64,000 nt of DNA. It comes from Porphyra umbilicalis. Lineage: Eukaryota; Rhodophyta; Bangiophyceae; Bangiales; Bangiaceae. Below the pieces are notes generated by a model that was given only the letters and a program-made list of their open reading frames with translations, had not been told where the DNA came from and ran no database searches. The DNA lies in assembly GCA_002049455.2 (NCBI GenBank), contig KV918801.1, forward strand, positions 1-64,000, written 5' to 3'. The position numbers and the translations under genes are program-made. Below are positions 41,277-52,898 of this stretch, in pieces (the first letter of the stretch is position 1; each line of letters opens with the position of its first letter).

Positions 41277-44216
41277 CTACAGGCCATCGGAGAACGGCTC
41301 TCTGCTAAATAAAATAAAGTGCATCCCTTCTCTCTCGATGGTCCCGACGACTTCGTCTAGGGCCCCGACAGGCACGTAGTAGCGAGTCCCGCCCAACCCG
41401 AGGATGACCTCAATCCCGTACTTGGTCCCGCTATACCCGAAACGTCCGCGGCGATCCTTCGTGGACTTGGCGCGCTCCACAAAAGCAAAAGCCATTACAC
41501 GACCGTCAATGAAGACAGCGGCGTAGTGAAGAACCGCCCCAAAGGTCGAGACAGGCCGCTCCTCGACTGAGCCGTTTGGCAGTCGAACCTCTTCAGTAGA
41601 GTTAATCCGAACCACATAGTTACGGCGCCGGTGCTTGTCACAATCTGACCCGAGGGGCTTGGAGCCCGCAATTTTGCCAGAAGCCATGTTGATCCGGTAG
41701 TACTTCTTTGCCAAAATTTCGGGAGGTACTTCGTTGGCCTGTTCTTGCGCTAGCACCGCCCGCATGCTTGTTAGCTCCTCCCCGTTGAGAGTTGCTGGGG
41801 CGTTTCTTGGCGGCAACAGGGCTCAGTCGGCGCCGATATCTTGGGGTATCGTGAGACTGCCAACAGGCAGCCCCGTCGCCGCTGGGCGCTTCCCCATTGC
41901 GCCCGCCCACTCCTTCGGTAAGTACTTTTCGCCAAAGGAGTTGATGAGTTCGGCCTTGCACTGCCACGTTAAGTTCTCTACTAGGCTTGCATGAGGCCTT
42001 GAGTGAGATCGAATGAGCTTGCGCAGCGTCCCAATCTTGCGCTCCATTGGAAATTGCCAGAAGACCCAGGCCGGTCCGCACGCCCACAGCAGGGGTACGA
42101 TGTGTAGTAGAGTGGAAATCGTCGATAGGCACAGCGGCAGGCGCTCAGTCGACCCGCGGTATATCTCAGCGTAGTAGTTGGTGACAAAATACTTGATATC
42201 CGCGTCAATCGCCTGGATCTCGGCCCTTGTGACCCCCCTTGGCCGAAATAGCAGTCGGCTCGCCCGGCAAAGCGCCATGAATATGTCGTAGAAATCTCCA
42301 GGAATCCGCCCGGCAAGTAGGACCTCTCCTCTGCAGAGGATAAAGTGCAACCAATCGACTGCCTTGAAGACTTGTGGTGGACGTCAATACTTCTTAGAGA
42401 CCGGGCCTGAGCCCGGGGCACTGTCCGTCGGGAGCCTTGAACTTCACGACCGACCAGCGCCACTGTGGCCTTAGACATAATCTAGGCTTCGTCCTTCTTC
42501 TTGTCAACGAGCTTCAAGCCCGCAAACAGCTTCCACATGTGCGAGACCACATTTAGGAGAACCAGGTGCATAGTGTCGTAGGGAGCTGCGGTAGGGCCCA
42601 TTTCCCACAAGTTCTTAAGGTGCGGGTAGGCTTCGCGCATCGCCGGACTGGGCGCAAAGAAGAGGGAGTAGCCTTGCTCCCGGTTTTCTGTTCCAGGCTT
42701 GTCTGGTAGGCAATGGACCTGCCGGCCGCGCGCGCATCCTCGACCACGGCGGCACTTGCGGCAATACTTGTGGCCGTCCGGGAAGTTGCAATGCACTCTT
42801 GTCCTTCAATACAGTCCTCGATTTCGAAAAGCGTGTTGCCACTGGCGGGGTCCTTGGGCGGGTAGTAGACATGGTTGCTCGCGGAGAAGTAGACCCCTTT
42901 GAAAAGACCAAGCCGATTGTAGATGTAGCTGTTGATGCCCTTAAATTGGGTAAGCTTATCGCCACCAGGTTGGTCCGTCGTAAAGTTAAGCACTGCCGCC
43001 GTTAAGACTTGCGGCGTCGTCGAGCCGGCCGCCATAAGCCCAGAAACTCCCTTCGCCAGCTCGTTCAGCTCCTCCGCAATCGGGTGAAGAAAGGACTCCA
43101 GGTCGACAGGTTGTTTTGGGCCGGGGGTTACTGCCATCAGCAGCTGATACTTGTTTCGGGTCCGTTGGTCTGGGCTCATACTAAGCGGGGTCATGACAAT
43201 TGGCCATCCTTCAAACCCGTTTTGCCTCCAAAATTGGAAGCCGTCGGTACCGCAGTTCAGCATGACGCAGACGCCGCCAAGTAGCCCTTTGTCGAGGAGG
43301 AAGCGGAAATTTTTGCGTGATAGTAGTCGTGCACTCCGTCTGCGCCTTTCTCCGCTGACTTGCGGGCGGCCGCCATGTTCTCCAGCATGGATTTCCCGAT
43401 GACGGGGTCACCAAGGAGGTGGGCCAGCCACGACGTGAGGGACCAATATGTCATCTGCTTAGCTGGTTTCCCGTCCGCTTTGTAGAGGGGTGCGCCGCAG
43501 GCGTCGCATGCGTTCTGCTGTACGCGCTTGTGGGTGAAGGCGAGGCACCCGTTTCGGCAGCAGTCCACGGTGCGAGTCTCCAAATTGACGCTCGCCTCGA
43601 TAAAGCGTTCCATTATGTAGGGCGTTCGATACTTTGCCGCGCAGGTGCTGAGCTTAAGTAGGTCTGCTACCGACGCTCGCGTCAAATCGTGTTGAACCGT
43701 AAACGCGTACAGTGCCAAAACCGCCCGGTTGTCCTTGAATTGCCCAACTGGAAGCCGGTGTTCGTTGGTGCTGACAGTTGGCTGGTAGATCGGAGAGGGA
43801 GGTGCCTCGTTGACATTTTCTGCCTCGGCCGCCTCCACGAATTCCGGTGGGGGAACATCTTCTGGGTCGGGATCTTGGCCGATGCTTGGAGGGCTGCTGG
43901 CAATACTGGGTTCGGGCGTGTCTTCAGCATTGCACTGGGGGATGGTTTCCGCTGGAGGGGCCGCCCCAGCGCTGGCCCCAGCGCTCGCCCCAGCGCTCGG
44001 CGCAGTCGGGCCCGCCCCGCCCCCGCCTGAAGGCGATTCTCCAGCATCTGGCAGCGGTGTCCTTGCTGACCCGCCAGCCCCGCCGCCGAGGGCGAGGCGT
44101 CGGCGTTTTTCCGGCTTCTGGTGGGCGTACCAGGTGGCTCTAGACACCATCTTGGAGCCACTGTGTCCGCCGTCAGAGCACACGAAGCAGGAGCACGGAT
44201 ACTTTTCTCCCGCCAT
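41277..44216 (-). pseudogene. Plavaka/tnp2-like transposase, decayed
   Basis: The blocks run in the order of this CACTA-related family. From the ATG at 44216: a CSCFVC zinc-finger start; LLDKGLLGGVCVMLNCGTDG and FEGWPIVMTPLSMSPDQR (43.3-43.1 kb); YDTMHLVLLNVVSHMWKLF (about 42.56 kb); VFKAVDWLHFILC through CGPAWVFWQFPMERKIGTLR (42.4-42.0 kb); and a C-terminal domain with KHRRRNYVVRI and FGAVLHYAAVF (41.7-41.5 kb). Breaks: a frameshift at the A-run 43312-43316 (one A too few), another near 42795, a TAG at 42482, a frameshift near 42378 and a TGA at 41823. The enzyme would have cut and pasted a CACTA-like element; this copy cannot make full-length protein. Confidence 0.8.
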
Positions 44217-46020
44217 GCCAGCAGCTGGAAGAGGAAAGGGTGCGGGTAGGGGGGGCAGGTGCGGTCTTGTGCAGGAGGTGACAGGTGGGATGCACCCCGG
44301 CGGTGTACGCGTCGATAGCTCACATGAACAGTCATCGAGAAGTCCGAAGGGTACTCTATTATACAGTACTGGAAGAGAGATCGGGCCAATCAATGCGCAG
44401 GATCATGCTGCTGACAGTAGAAGGCAGTGGAAGCTTCGGTTGGCTTCGGGGCCTTACCGATCGAGATCTCGGTTGGAAGCACTTCAAGGGTTCCAAGCAC
44501 CAGATTTTTCCGCCCCGGCCACAGGCTTCAGAAAAGCCTTCCAGCGTGATCACGAGAGGCGGCCTGTGAATTGCTGTGTCTCTCTTCATGCACCGTCCAC
44601 GCGTCCAGTACTGGTGCGTGCGCGGGGTCGAGGCGCAGTGGGGCGCGGGCACCGGGCACCAAGGGAGCGGTCGCTCAGGGCGCGCCCCCCCCCCCCCCAG
44701 CCCACTATCTGGGCGTGGCGCGGCGGCGTCGGGGCGCGGGGGTGCCGGGCACGGCGCGCGGGGGCGCCAGAGTGAGCGCAGCGGTCGCGGCGCGCGGGCG
44801 CTCGGGCACTCAGGACGCAGGAGCGCCGCGCCCGTGCCTTGAGCTGACCAGCAATCCCTGGTTGATCCGCATGAACCGGGCTCAGGGGCCAAAAATCCTA
44901 GGTTGACCCGCATGAGGTGCTCCGATATCCCAGAAAACCTAGGATTCCCGGTCAGAAACCTGGTATTTTGTGCCAGAATTTCTTGTAGGGCATGGTATTT
45001 CGGCTCGACCGGCCGCCCGCCTGCCCTCCCGCCTGCCCTCCCGCCGGCCAGCCCGCCCGCGCGGTGCAAGCGGCGGACAAATCTATCGAGTCCTTACCGG
45101 CGGCACGAGCTGTTGACCGCCACATCGCGCGGGCGCCTCCCCCCCCCCCACACTTCATCACCCGTCTCCCACCCCCCCAGCCCGCCGCGCTCTGCTGTTG
45201 ATGCGGCCGGCAGCCGCGTGTGCGGAGACGACCGCACGTGCGAGGACGACTGCACGTGCGACGCACCTGCCGCTTGCGGCCGCCGCGGCAGTGCCGTCGC
45301 ACTGACTGGTAGCCCCCGAGCCGCCAAGCCGTCAACGGCATGCGGTGGCCGCGCCTATCCGACGCCGGCGGCAGCGCCGACGGCTGCGTGCACCGCGGTA
45401 AAGACTGAAAACCGCCCCTACCTCCTCTGTCATCTCGTGCGGCCGCCGTTGCCTCGTCATCACACGCAGCGCGCGCGTCTACCACAGCGATTCAGATCCG
45501 CATAGAACTCGGCGGCCACGGCGACAGCGGTGTGCGCCACCCGCCGAGTTTCCTCCAGCCGTCGGGCAACCCGGAAAGGCCCGCGCCGGCAACGGCAGCC
45601 ACCACGGACGGCCGTGCGGGCCGCAGCGTGGCCCCTGCACGACCCCTCCCCACTGTTCTTATCACGCGCCGTGTGCCACCGGTCGGTCGGCGCCGACCGC
45701 CGCCGACACCCGCCGAAGTCACCCGCTTCGTCGTCAGAGGGTCGGTGGCGCCACCTTGGTGGCGCCAACACCCGCGCCGTCGCCGCGCACGCAGCCGGTT
45801 GGCGGCAACGGGCGGGGTGGTTGCGGGCGCAGCGGGGGGACCGACCCCCGCCACAGGCTACCGCGGCGCCCGACGGGCGGCGCGGTTATCCTCCCTGCTG
45901 CCGCGTGCGCGGCGCCGTGGCGCGGGCGGCGCTCCGCCGCCGATGCCCCACGCCGCCGTCAGCCCATCCCGGCGTCACACAGTTTCGAAACTACACGCCC
46001 TTTAGTTATGGCCATCTTGC
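44217..46020. other. Spacer with transposon-end-like motifs and GC-rich DNA
   Basis: At 44850-44970, AATCCTAGGTT and AACCTAGGATT motifs recur in both orientations, resembling the cluster at 38.6-38.8 kb. Pro/Gly/Ala-rich GC DNA follows at 44.99-46.0 kb. No gene supported. Confidence 0.45.
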
Positions 46021-46179
46021 CAGATAGAGAGAGCTTTGGCCATAGCTGTGTCGTGCACGCGAGCCAGAAATCCTTTCAAGCTGAGCACGTCCCCCAGTTT
46101 CCGACTTTACTGCTGGATCGACAAACCCAACAGCCCTTGCTCCCGAAACACTGCGGTCATGCCCACCGCCAGGGGAGGG

Positions 46180-46330
46180 AAGCGGTCGGCAGAGAGGTGG
46201 TTGGCGGGTGGCCGGGGGGGGCGGGGAGGGTAGCGGTCGGCAGGGATGCTGTTGTCGGGTGGCCAGGGTGGGACTGGTGCGAGGCAGTCGGCGGGGAGGT
46301 GGCTGCCGTGTGGCCAGGGACCGCGGATGA
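46180..46330. repeat. Imperfect tandem repeats of about 40-55 bp
   Basis: Units carry GCGGTCGGCA(G) followed by GTTGNCGGGTGGCC. On the minus strand they read as repeats of LATRQPPPRRLP type. Probably non-coding. Confidence 0.55.
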
Positions 46331-46589
46331 GGCTCTGTCCGGCTGTCCGGCACCCGACATGGTACTGGTGTATCAGTCAAGTCGGCGATGCCCGGATGGT
46401 GGCCGTCGACGAAGATGAGAGTCGCTGGACGGGGATCGCGGCCGACCGCGGCGAAGTCTCTGGTCGCGGACAGCCACACGAGGCACGTGAGGATCCAAAT
46501 TTGAACCCTGGCCAGACCGCCCGCATCCGGAGCCAGCATCCAAAAGCACCCCTGCGCCCCATGCAATCAGAACTGTCAGCTCCCCCCAT

Positions 46590-46690
46590 CCTACCAATCA
46601 CTAACGCACCCCTAACCCCGGACAAACCCCCCCTAACCCAGGACAAACCCTGTAACCCAGGACAAACCCTACCTAATCAGATCCGAACCC
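46590..46690. repeat. Degenerate CCCTAACCC-containing repeats
   Basis: Three to four units of about 19 bp built on CTAACCCAGGACAAACCC. A related GGGTTTGGATCT repeat in the opposite sense lies at 47410-47440. They resemble subterminal transposon repeats more than telomeric DNA. Confidence 0.5.
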
Positions 46691-46699
46691 TGGCATTAT

Positions 46700-48070
46700 C
46701 GACACTCTGCCAGAGCCGCAAAAAGCAGCCGACCAGGACGTGGGCTACTATTCCAAAATGTGGCGACTGACAAGCATCCATGGATCTGACCAATCACAAA
46801 TTTCCTGGCTGCCTTCTTGGAACTGTTGACGACGGCCGAACGTCGAGCGCAGCGTGCGCTGGGGTACAGTAATTATTCGGTTAAATCCGTCCCGGTTCTA
46901 TCCACAGTGGATATAACCGGGCCGAAGAACGCACCACAGGCGCCGAGAGAACGGGGAATGTGGACTGCAATCACATTTATGGTCGACCTATTGAACTTAA
47001 TCTCAGGTAGGATCAACTTACACAAATCCTAGCTCATCCTGCAGGAATGGAACGCAATGTTGCCCGCGCAGATTGCCCGCCGATCTGCCTGGAGGCGGAC
47101 TGCCTGCCCAACAGGGCCAACACTGAGCTCAGACGCCAGCCTGATGACGTTCATCCTGTTGCTGACAACAAAATCTTGGACGTGTCTTCTCTAGTAGCCA
47201 TGATGGCCAACACGACGCTGCAGTGCGAGTTCGAGAGCGTAAGCGGTGAAGACCATGCGCAGGTGATGCGTCGCTGAGTGGTGGCTGAGACCAATGTTGA
47301 GGCCATCGATGTGAAGGTTGACGTGGTTTTGGCTGGTGCGGACGATGATGAGTGATGGGGCATGGTGGGTCGGAGTAGTGGTAATGCCAGCGTTCGTCTC
47401 AGATTACAGGGGGTTTGGATCTGGTTATAGGGTTTGGATCTCAGTAGGAGGGGCATTTTGCGTGGCTTGGGGCGTGGGGGGGCTGACAGTAATCCGCCAG
47501 GGGGGGCAGGGGGATCTTTTGAATGGTGGCTCTGTATCTGGGACCCTCAACGGCTTTGAAGTTCGAGCGTCGACTGCAGCGTGAACTCGTCGGCACTGCC
47601 CTCGTCGGGCACTCCCACCGCCTCTCCCTCCCGCCTCCTGTGTGTAGCACACGTCGCCCCCCCCCCCCCGCGCTGTCTTTAATGGCAGACTTGTTTCTCT
47701 TCCTCCGACCACCTTTTTGTAGCATCCTACTCGTACCCCCCCCCCGCATTTCCATTTGGCGTGGCACGCGCGTCTCTGCCCCCCTCCCCCCCCGCTGCCA
47801 ATGCATTGCAGACCCTGCTCTGCCCCTCCCGCGTGGCTTCTTGGCGTTGCACGTGCGTCTCTCCCCCCCCGCCGCTGCCATTGCGTTTCAGACCCTGCTC
47901 TGCACCCCTTGCACCATGGCGGTCGGGGGGGGGGGGATCGGTCGGTGGCATCCTCGCCGGTTCCCCGATTCCCGCCACCTCCCCACTGCACTCGCCCAAT
48001 TTCTTCGAGACCATCCCGGGTACAGTGCGTGCCGGTGCCTGCAGCGACCCCTCGGATCACCGCCCGGATC
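46700..48070. other. Spacer; homopolymer-rich, no supported gene
   Basis: C-runs and pyrimidine-rich stretches at 47640-47930 contain repeats of GCCNNTGCGTTTCAGACCCTGCTCTGC (two good copies near 47803 and 47878). An open frame at 47047-47277 has no recognisable domain. Confidence 0.4.
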
Positions 48071-49253
48071 ATGGTGTCGAGGTCTTTTTCCCTGCGACGG
48101 GACAAGGCAACCGTCCCCGCGTACCCTGTGCTGCCGTCCGACCGCCGCGAATCCCCGATGGACGGAGATGACTTGCTTCTCTGTGAGGCTTGTGTGTGCG
48201 GACGTCTCGGGAAGAACTGCGTGCTCGGTCTGCATGTCTACTCGGACGGCAGCCACGTATTATGGTCTAGAAGTAAGTTGGCAAAATATTATCGCGCTTG
48301 GAGCGGGAGCGAGGGGTGCGAGTGGGTCGGCTGTCGTTTTCTTTTTCATGTCGTGTGCGTTTGCTCGTGGGGATGTCCCGTGCCACGGCCAACCGAGTAC
48401 TGACGACCCGCCCGCCTCGATTCATATTTTTTGTATATGCCCGGCTTCTGTGTTCTATATATATATACTGTGCAGCGCACAGACTGTATTCACTCAGAAT
48501 ACGTCTCGTCAATTTAGTGACGGGAGCGATCGAATGGCATACGGTCGCATACATCCCCGTTGTCTGCACCCTAAAAAAGGCCGCACCGAACCAGCGCAGA
48601 AGAGAACGCCGGTGCGGTGTCCTGCAGCGCGTGATCTACCTTGCTTTCCAGGCGGCAACTGAGGCCAGCAGCTCGGGCGTTTTCACCGACGGCGGTGTGG
48701 CAGGGAAAATGCGCGCATTCTTGCGGATCTTGCTAAACCTGTGCGATCAACCAGAGGAGGAGGCTGTACTGTGCCTACAGGCCGGCACGACTGCCATGCC
48801 GTGCTCTGGGTGTCGCGTCGCGGCCGAAGACGCGGTGACCCCGGCGGCGCTGCCTGCCGCGGACCGCAACGTCCTCGTCAGACTCAACGGCCACCTTGAC
48901 TCCAGTGCTAACCGGCGGTACGGGCGCGAGGGTAAGCGCGGCCTGCAACTCGAGGCGGCGCACGACATCCACAGCAGCGCCGGCGCTGGCAGCGATGGCT
49001 GGTCTCGGTACAGATCCATACCTCTTGTACTAAATGATTGGTTCCGACACTTTCGACGTACGTTTTCTCTTCTGTCTCTCATCATTGTTTTGCAGCTTCC
49101 TGGTCATCGCTTGGTTTTGATACCCCCTATCATTGTTTCTGGCGACTGGCACTGGCTCCTCATTCTTCTTCTGCTTTTCTCCCTTTCGTTGTCTTGTATG
49201 TGTGTGTTGCGCAGTTGCTGGACCTCGGTGTGACCCAGATGCTCACTCGATAG
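48071..49253 (+). CDS. Fragment of a Plavaka/tnp2-like transposase, spliced
   Basis: Exon 1 runs from the ATG at 48071 to 48272, ending LHVYSDGSHVLWSR. The intron is 48273-48475 (GTAAGT ... TGCAG, 203 nt). Exon 2 is 48476-49057 and continues in frame THRLYSLRIRLVNLVTGAIE, WHTVAYIPVV, then LRILLNLCDQPEEEAVLCLQ and MPCSGCRVAAEDA. This fits the part of tnp2-type transposases with a D-x-PE motif and a CxxC zinc pair. A second intron starts GTACGT at 49058 and ends TTGCAG at 49095, and a third exon carries LLDLGVTQMLTR before TAG. The N-terminal zinc region and the rest of the catalytic core are missing or lie in unresolved exons. Likely a remnant, though these exons are clean. Confidence 0.6.
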
Positions 49254-52200
49254 CTGGTTCTAATCTTATCGTACATGTGGGACGGCTGCACGCCAATCTG
49301 TGGAAGCTTAGCGGCCACCCTGCGCATTGCCAACCCGCGTCTCGCTCTTCTCGGTCGCCGTAGCACGGCCCGGTCCATAGCGCCTGGGTATGTGCGGGGT
49401 GTCGGTGACTTTTTGCCGGGAGGATCTACCCCGGTATACGTATCAGCTACAGCAGCGTGATCGGAACTTTTCTCACTTTTGGTACTGACCTTTCGATGCC
49501 CCAAGTCTTCTCTGTGTCCGTGCATGGTGCACTGCTCTGCTCACTGAATTTTTGCGGTCCCATCCTGCAGGTTTTTCGTGTGACCCGGTGATACGCCGGC
49601 CACATTTACAGGAGCACAGCAGCGCGGGGGGGTCGCCTTGCTCGCTTTCGTGGTCATCGGTCACATCGGCCGCCTAGAGCCCCGCGTGCAGAACGCGCCC
49701 GCCGCATCGAAGGCGAGGTTCGCGGCGACGGCGGAGGGGGGCGCGGCAGCGGCGGGCAGGGCGGCGGCGGCGGCGGCGACGCAAGCGGCAGAATCGGCGG
49801 AGAAGGCGGTGTTGAGGCAGCCCCCCAAGCCCGCGCAGGTAAGTCGGAGTTACCGCGGTCTGCCTGGCTACTTCCAGGAGTACTTGTGCGGTCATCGGTT
49901 TCTTTGGCTGTGCCATTGACATGCATTGCTGCATGTGTGTGATGTAATTACTTGTACTTGTTTCTCGAGGGCAGCTCACTTTCCCATCCGCCCGCCGCCG
50001 CCGCCGCCATCAGCGCATCGAAGGCAGCACCTGCCCACACGGGCACCCCCCCCCCCCCGGTGGGGCCGCCTCATAGTGCAGGAGGCGGTCCCCCCCCCCC
50101 CGTGGAAGCCGCTCCCCCGCCCCGAGCCACCCTCTCCCGGCGGCGGAACCAACACCGCCGCCGTGCCCACCGCAACGAGCGACCGCAGCGCCTCTGGCAC
50201 GCTGCGGTAGGCGCTGGCGCGCCGCATCGGAGTCGGAAGCGTCAAAGAGCACGGCCGCGACGTCGGCAGGGCGGCACGCTGTGCCGAGGGGGCCCGCCGC
50301 GAGCACCTCGCCGACGGCGGCACGCAGGTGCGCGAGGGGGAGGGCATACGCATCGTCGCCAGCGCCGCCGCGCGGGGGAAGGGGGAGCCCACCCCCACCA
50401 GCGGTGACCGTAGATAGCCGGGGGAGAGACAATCGGAGTGCACCAGCACCCTCCGTGTACCCAGTCCGCCGCCAACCATCGTCCGAGCCGCCGGCTCGCC
50501 GTCACCAAACGCGTGACCCGTTTGTGAGGCTCTCCGGGAAATAGACTTACCGTGCCCACCGGCGGGCGGCATTGCTAGCGCAGTGCTGTGCGGTGGTGGG
50601 GTGGGGGGGATGCGACGGGGGAAGGCTCACCGCCGCTGCCACTGTCGTAAGCCGACGCTACCCGTCTGGGCGGTGGGCATGCCCGGCCCGACGGACCGAT
50701 CGGCCGATTCTTCAGCACAGGCGGGTGGGCGAGCCGGCGTGCGGGCGGGCAGGCGGAAGGGCGGTCGGCGGCACACCACTGCGTCACCTGCGAACGGGTG
50801 GCGGGCGGAGGGAGACAGCGTTTGCAGCCGCGTCGGCCGTTGCTCCGGCTGCGGCAGTGTTTGAGCCCCCGTAGGCGCGCGGACTGTGGGTTGCGCCCGC
50901 GGAGGACGTGGCGGGCTGGCGGGGGTTCCCCCCTACAGGAACAGAACCGCAATAAAACCGCGATCCGTGATGCTCGCGCAGGGACCGTGGGCCGAGGTCC
51001 AAACCGCGATAAAACCGCAATCTGCCGGACTTTGATTGGCCCACAATCGCCCTCAGCTGGGCCCAGCGGAGGAGGTCTGTCGACCATGCTTACAGCCCAC
51101 AAGTGCGGACTACTGTTCGTATCGCTGCCTATTTCTCTGTTCCTTCGTATTAATATTGTATTTTATTTCTGTTCTATTACTCTAGCTGGCGAAGACGATC
51201 AAGCTGCTGCTGCGCCAGCTCCTGCTCCCGCGTCGCCTGTGCCGGAGCGTCGCCGTTGCTGGCCGTCGACGAGGCAGCAGCGTCCGCGGGGAGGGCGGCG
51301 GCAGCGGGCGGACCCCGCCGATGTAAACCCCCCCCCGCCCAGTGTGTCCGGACAACGGGGGCGGGGGGGAAGGCGGGGAGGAAGGCGGGGGGGGAAGGGG
51401 GGCAGCCGCCCGGAGCGTCGGCAAAGGAGGAGGCGGAGGGGGAGGGGGGGGGGCGTCGACGCCGGTGCAGGAGACGCGATCACCGGTGGGGGGGGGGATA
51501 GGGGGGGCAGGTACTGCCAGCTGTGCGGCTCAAAGCAGCGGCCACCTGAGAGGCAGCCAGCAGACCACCCACATCTGAGTAAGGGACACGGGAAAAAGAC
51601 GGATGCGACAACTACAACAAAGATGTCAGCAGCCACGAGCGATGTGAAAAAAAAGCCACAAAGCCCGCACGGCGACCAAGACCGAGCCGTATCCCCTCAC
51701 CAAAAGCGCACGACAAGGATCCTCCGGTGTGCTTACCTGCCCGGCTCGTGAGCGGCCGTCGAAAGGCGCAGAGCGCAGGCGAGAGCTCCGACGTGGTGGC
51801 ATGGCGGTCGGAATTGAAGGGGGAGGGTGCAGAGAACGCGGGAAAAGAACGCGTCCGCGTGGGGCAACTCGACGATGAAGGCAGTTGACGGGTGGTCGAC
51901 GACGCTGGGGACAGCCAGGCGTCAAAGCCCAAGGCTTGTCGCTGCGCTGCAATGAGGTCTTGGTATAATAATGGAGCCACACGGCCGAACGCTGATCATG
52001 AAAGGGTGCACGACTCCTTATTGGATGGCACTAGATGTTTAAGGAGGCTTCCGGAACATGATTGGATGCTTCAAGTCGCTTCGAGAAGCTATCAGAACAG
52101 GATCTGCGAACTTTGTGGAAAGCCAATCAGAACTCATGAAGGCATCCGAGAAGCCATCTTGCACTGTCAGGACCCAGCGATCCGACCAGGACTCGTCCAG

Positions 52201-52657
52201 ACCCCTGTTGGCCCGTGGGAAAACCGCGATATCGCGGTTTTATCGCGCATCTGTTCCCGTAGGGCCCTGGGGAGTGAACGGCCCCCTTATTGGGACCGCA
52301 CGCGGCGCCGCGGCGGCGGTGCCTCCGCCACCGCTGCTCGATACACTGGTGGACGCGGCTCGGGCGGCACGCGAGAGGGGGTGCGCTTCGGCGAGCGGCG
52401 CGCACACCAAGGCGACGGAACGAGTGGGGGAGCCGTCACCCCTCAAGGCTGGCGGTGCCACTGGCAACGACAGTGATGGCAAGGTTGGAGAAGGGGGAGG
52501 GGTTGGAGATATTGGCGGGGAGGGGCGTCCTGGTGATTCTAACATTTAGGGTGGGGGACGCGCTGCCCGGGGAAGGCAGTGGTGCACCGGCACGGGGTGG
52601 TTCGTGTTGTTGCTCCTTTCGTCTTGAGTTTCTCCGTGGCGCTCGCCTTCCCACTCT
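49254..52657. other. Mostly GC-rich low-complexity DNA
   Basis: A possible further transposase exon at 49254-49455 (SIAPGYVRGVGDFLPGG) follows the fragment upstream. A minus-strand frame at 50432-50200 reads YALPLAHLRAAVGEVLAAGP and TACRPADVAAVLFDASDSDA and may be part of a gene, but it breaks into another frame. Paired AAAACCGCGAT-type motifs occur at 50945-51022 and 52218-52245. No gene is supported with confidence. Confidence 0.4.
52218..52239. repeat. 22-bp perfect palindrome
   Basis: A perfect palindrome centred on CCGCGATATCGCGG with AA/TT arms. The half-site GCGATAAAACCGC also occurs near 51005-51020, pointing the other way. Confidence 0.8.
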
Positions 52658-52898
52658 CACGCCTAAATTTAGTCAAGACAGCCTTCAGCGGCTCTTTCGG
52701 AATTCAGGGCCCAGGAAGCCATCTGATTGGATCGGTCCAACAATTCTGGCTTTCTATTGGCGGTTGCGGTGGCCGGCAGTGGGGTTGGAAAACATAGCAC
52801 TTACTGCCTCCACGTCCTCAGTTTTTCTTGCGGAAGTGGATGTGGGCCAATCAGCGCATGACACCTACCCAACAGGCGAGATGCCCTTGAGTCCACTC
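52658..52898. mobile_element. Truncated CACGCC-family element
   Basis: Starts CACGCCTAAATTTAGTCAAG and matches the right end of the 8611-9427 element in inverted orientation for about 230 bp. The match stops exactly where the next CACGCC terminus begins at 52899. Confidence 0.7.

Noticed and set aside
46590..46690. Interstitial telomere from CCCTAACCC
   Set aside because: The unit is about 19 bp and contains CCAGGACAAA; it is not a simple telomeric repeat, and an inverted relative lies nearby.
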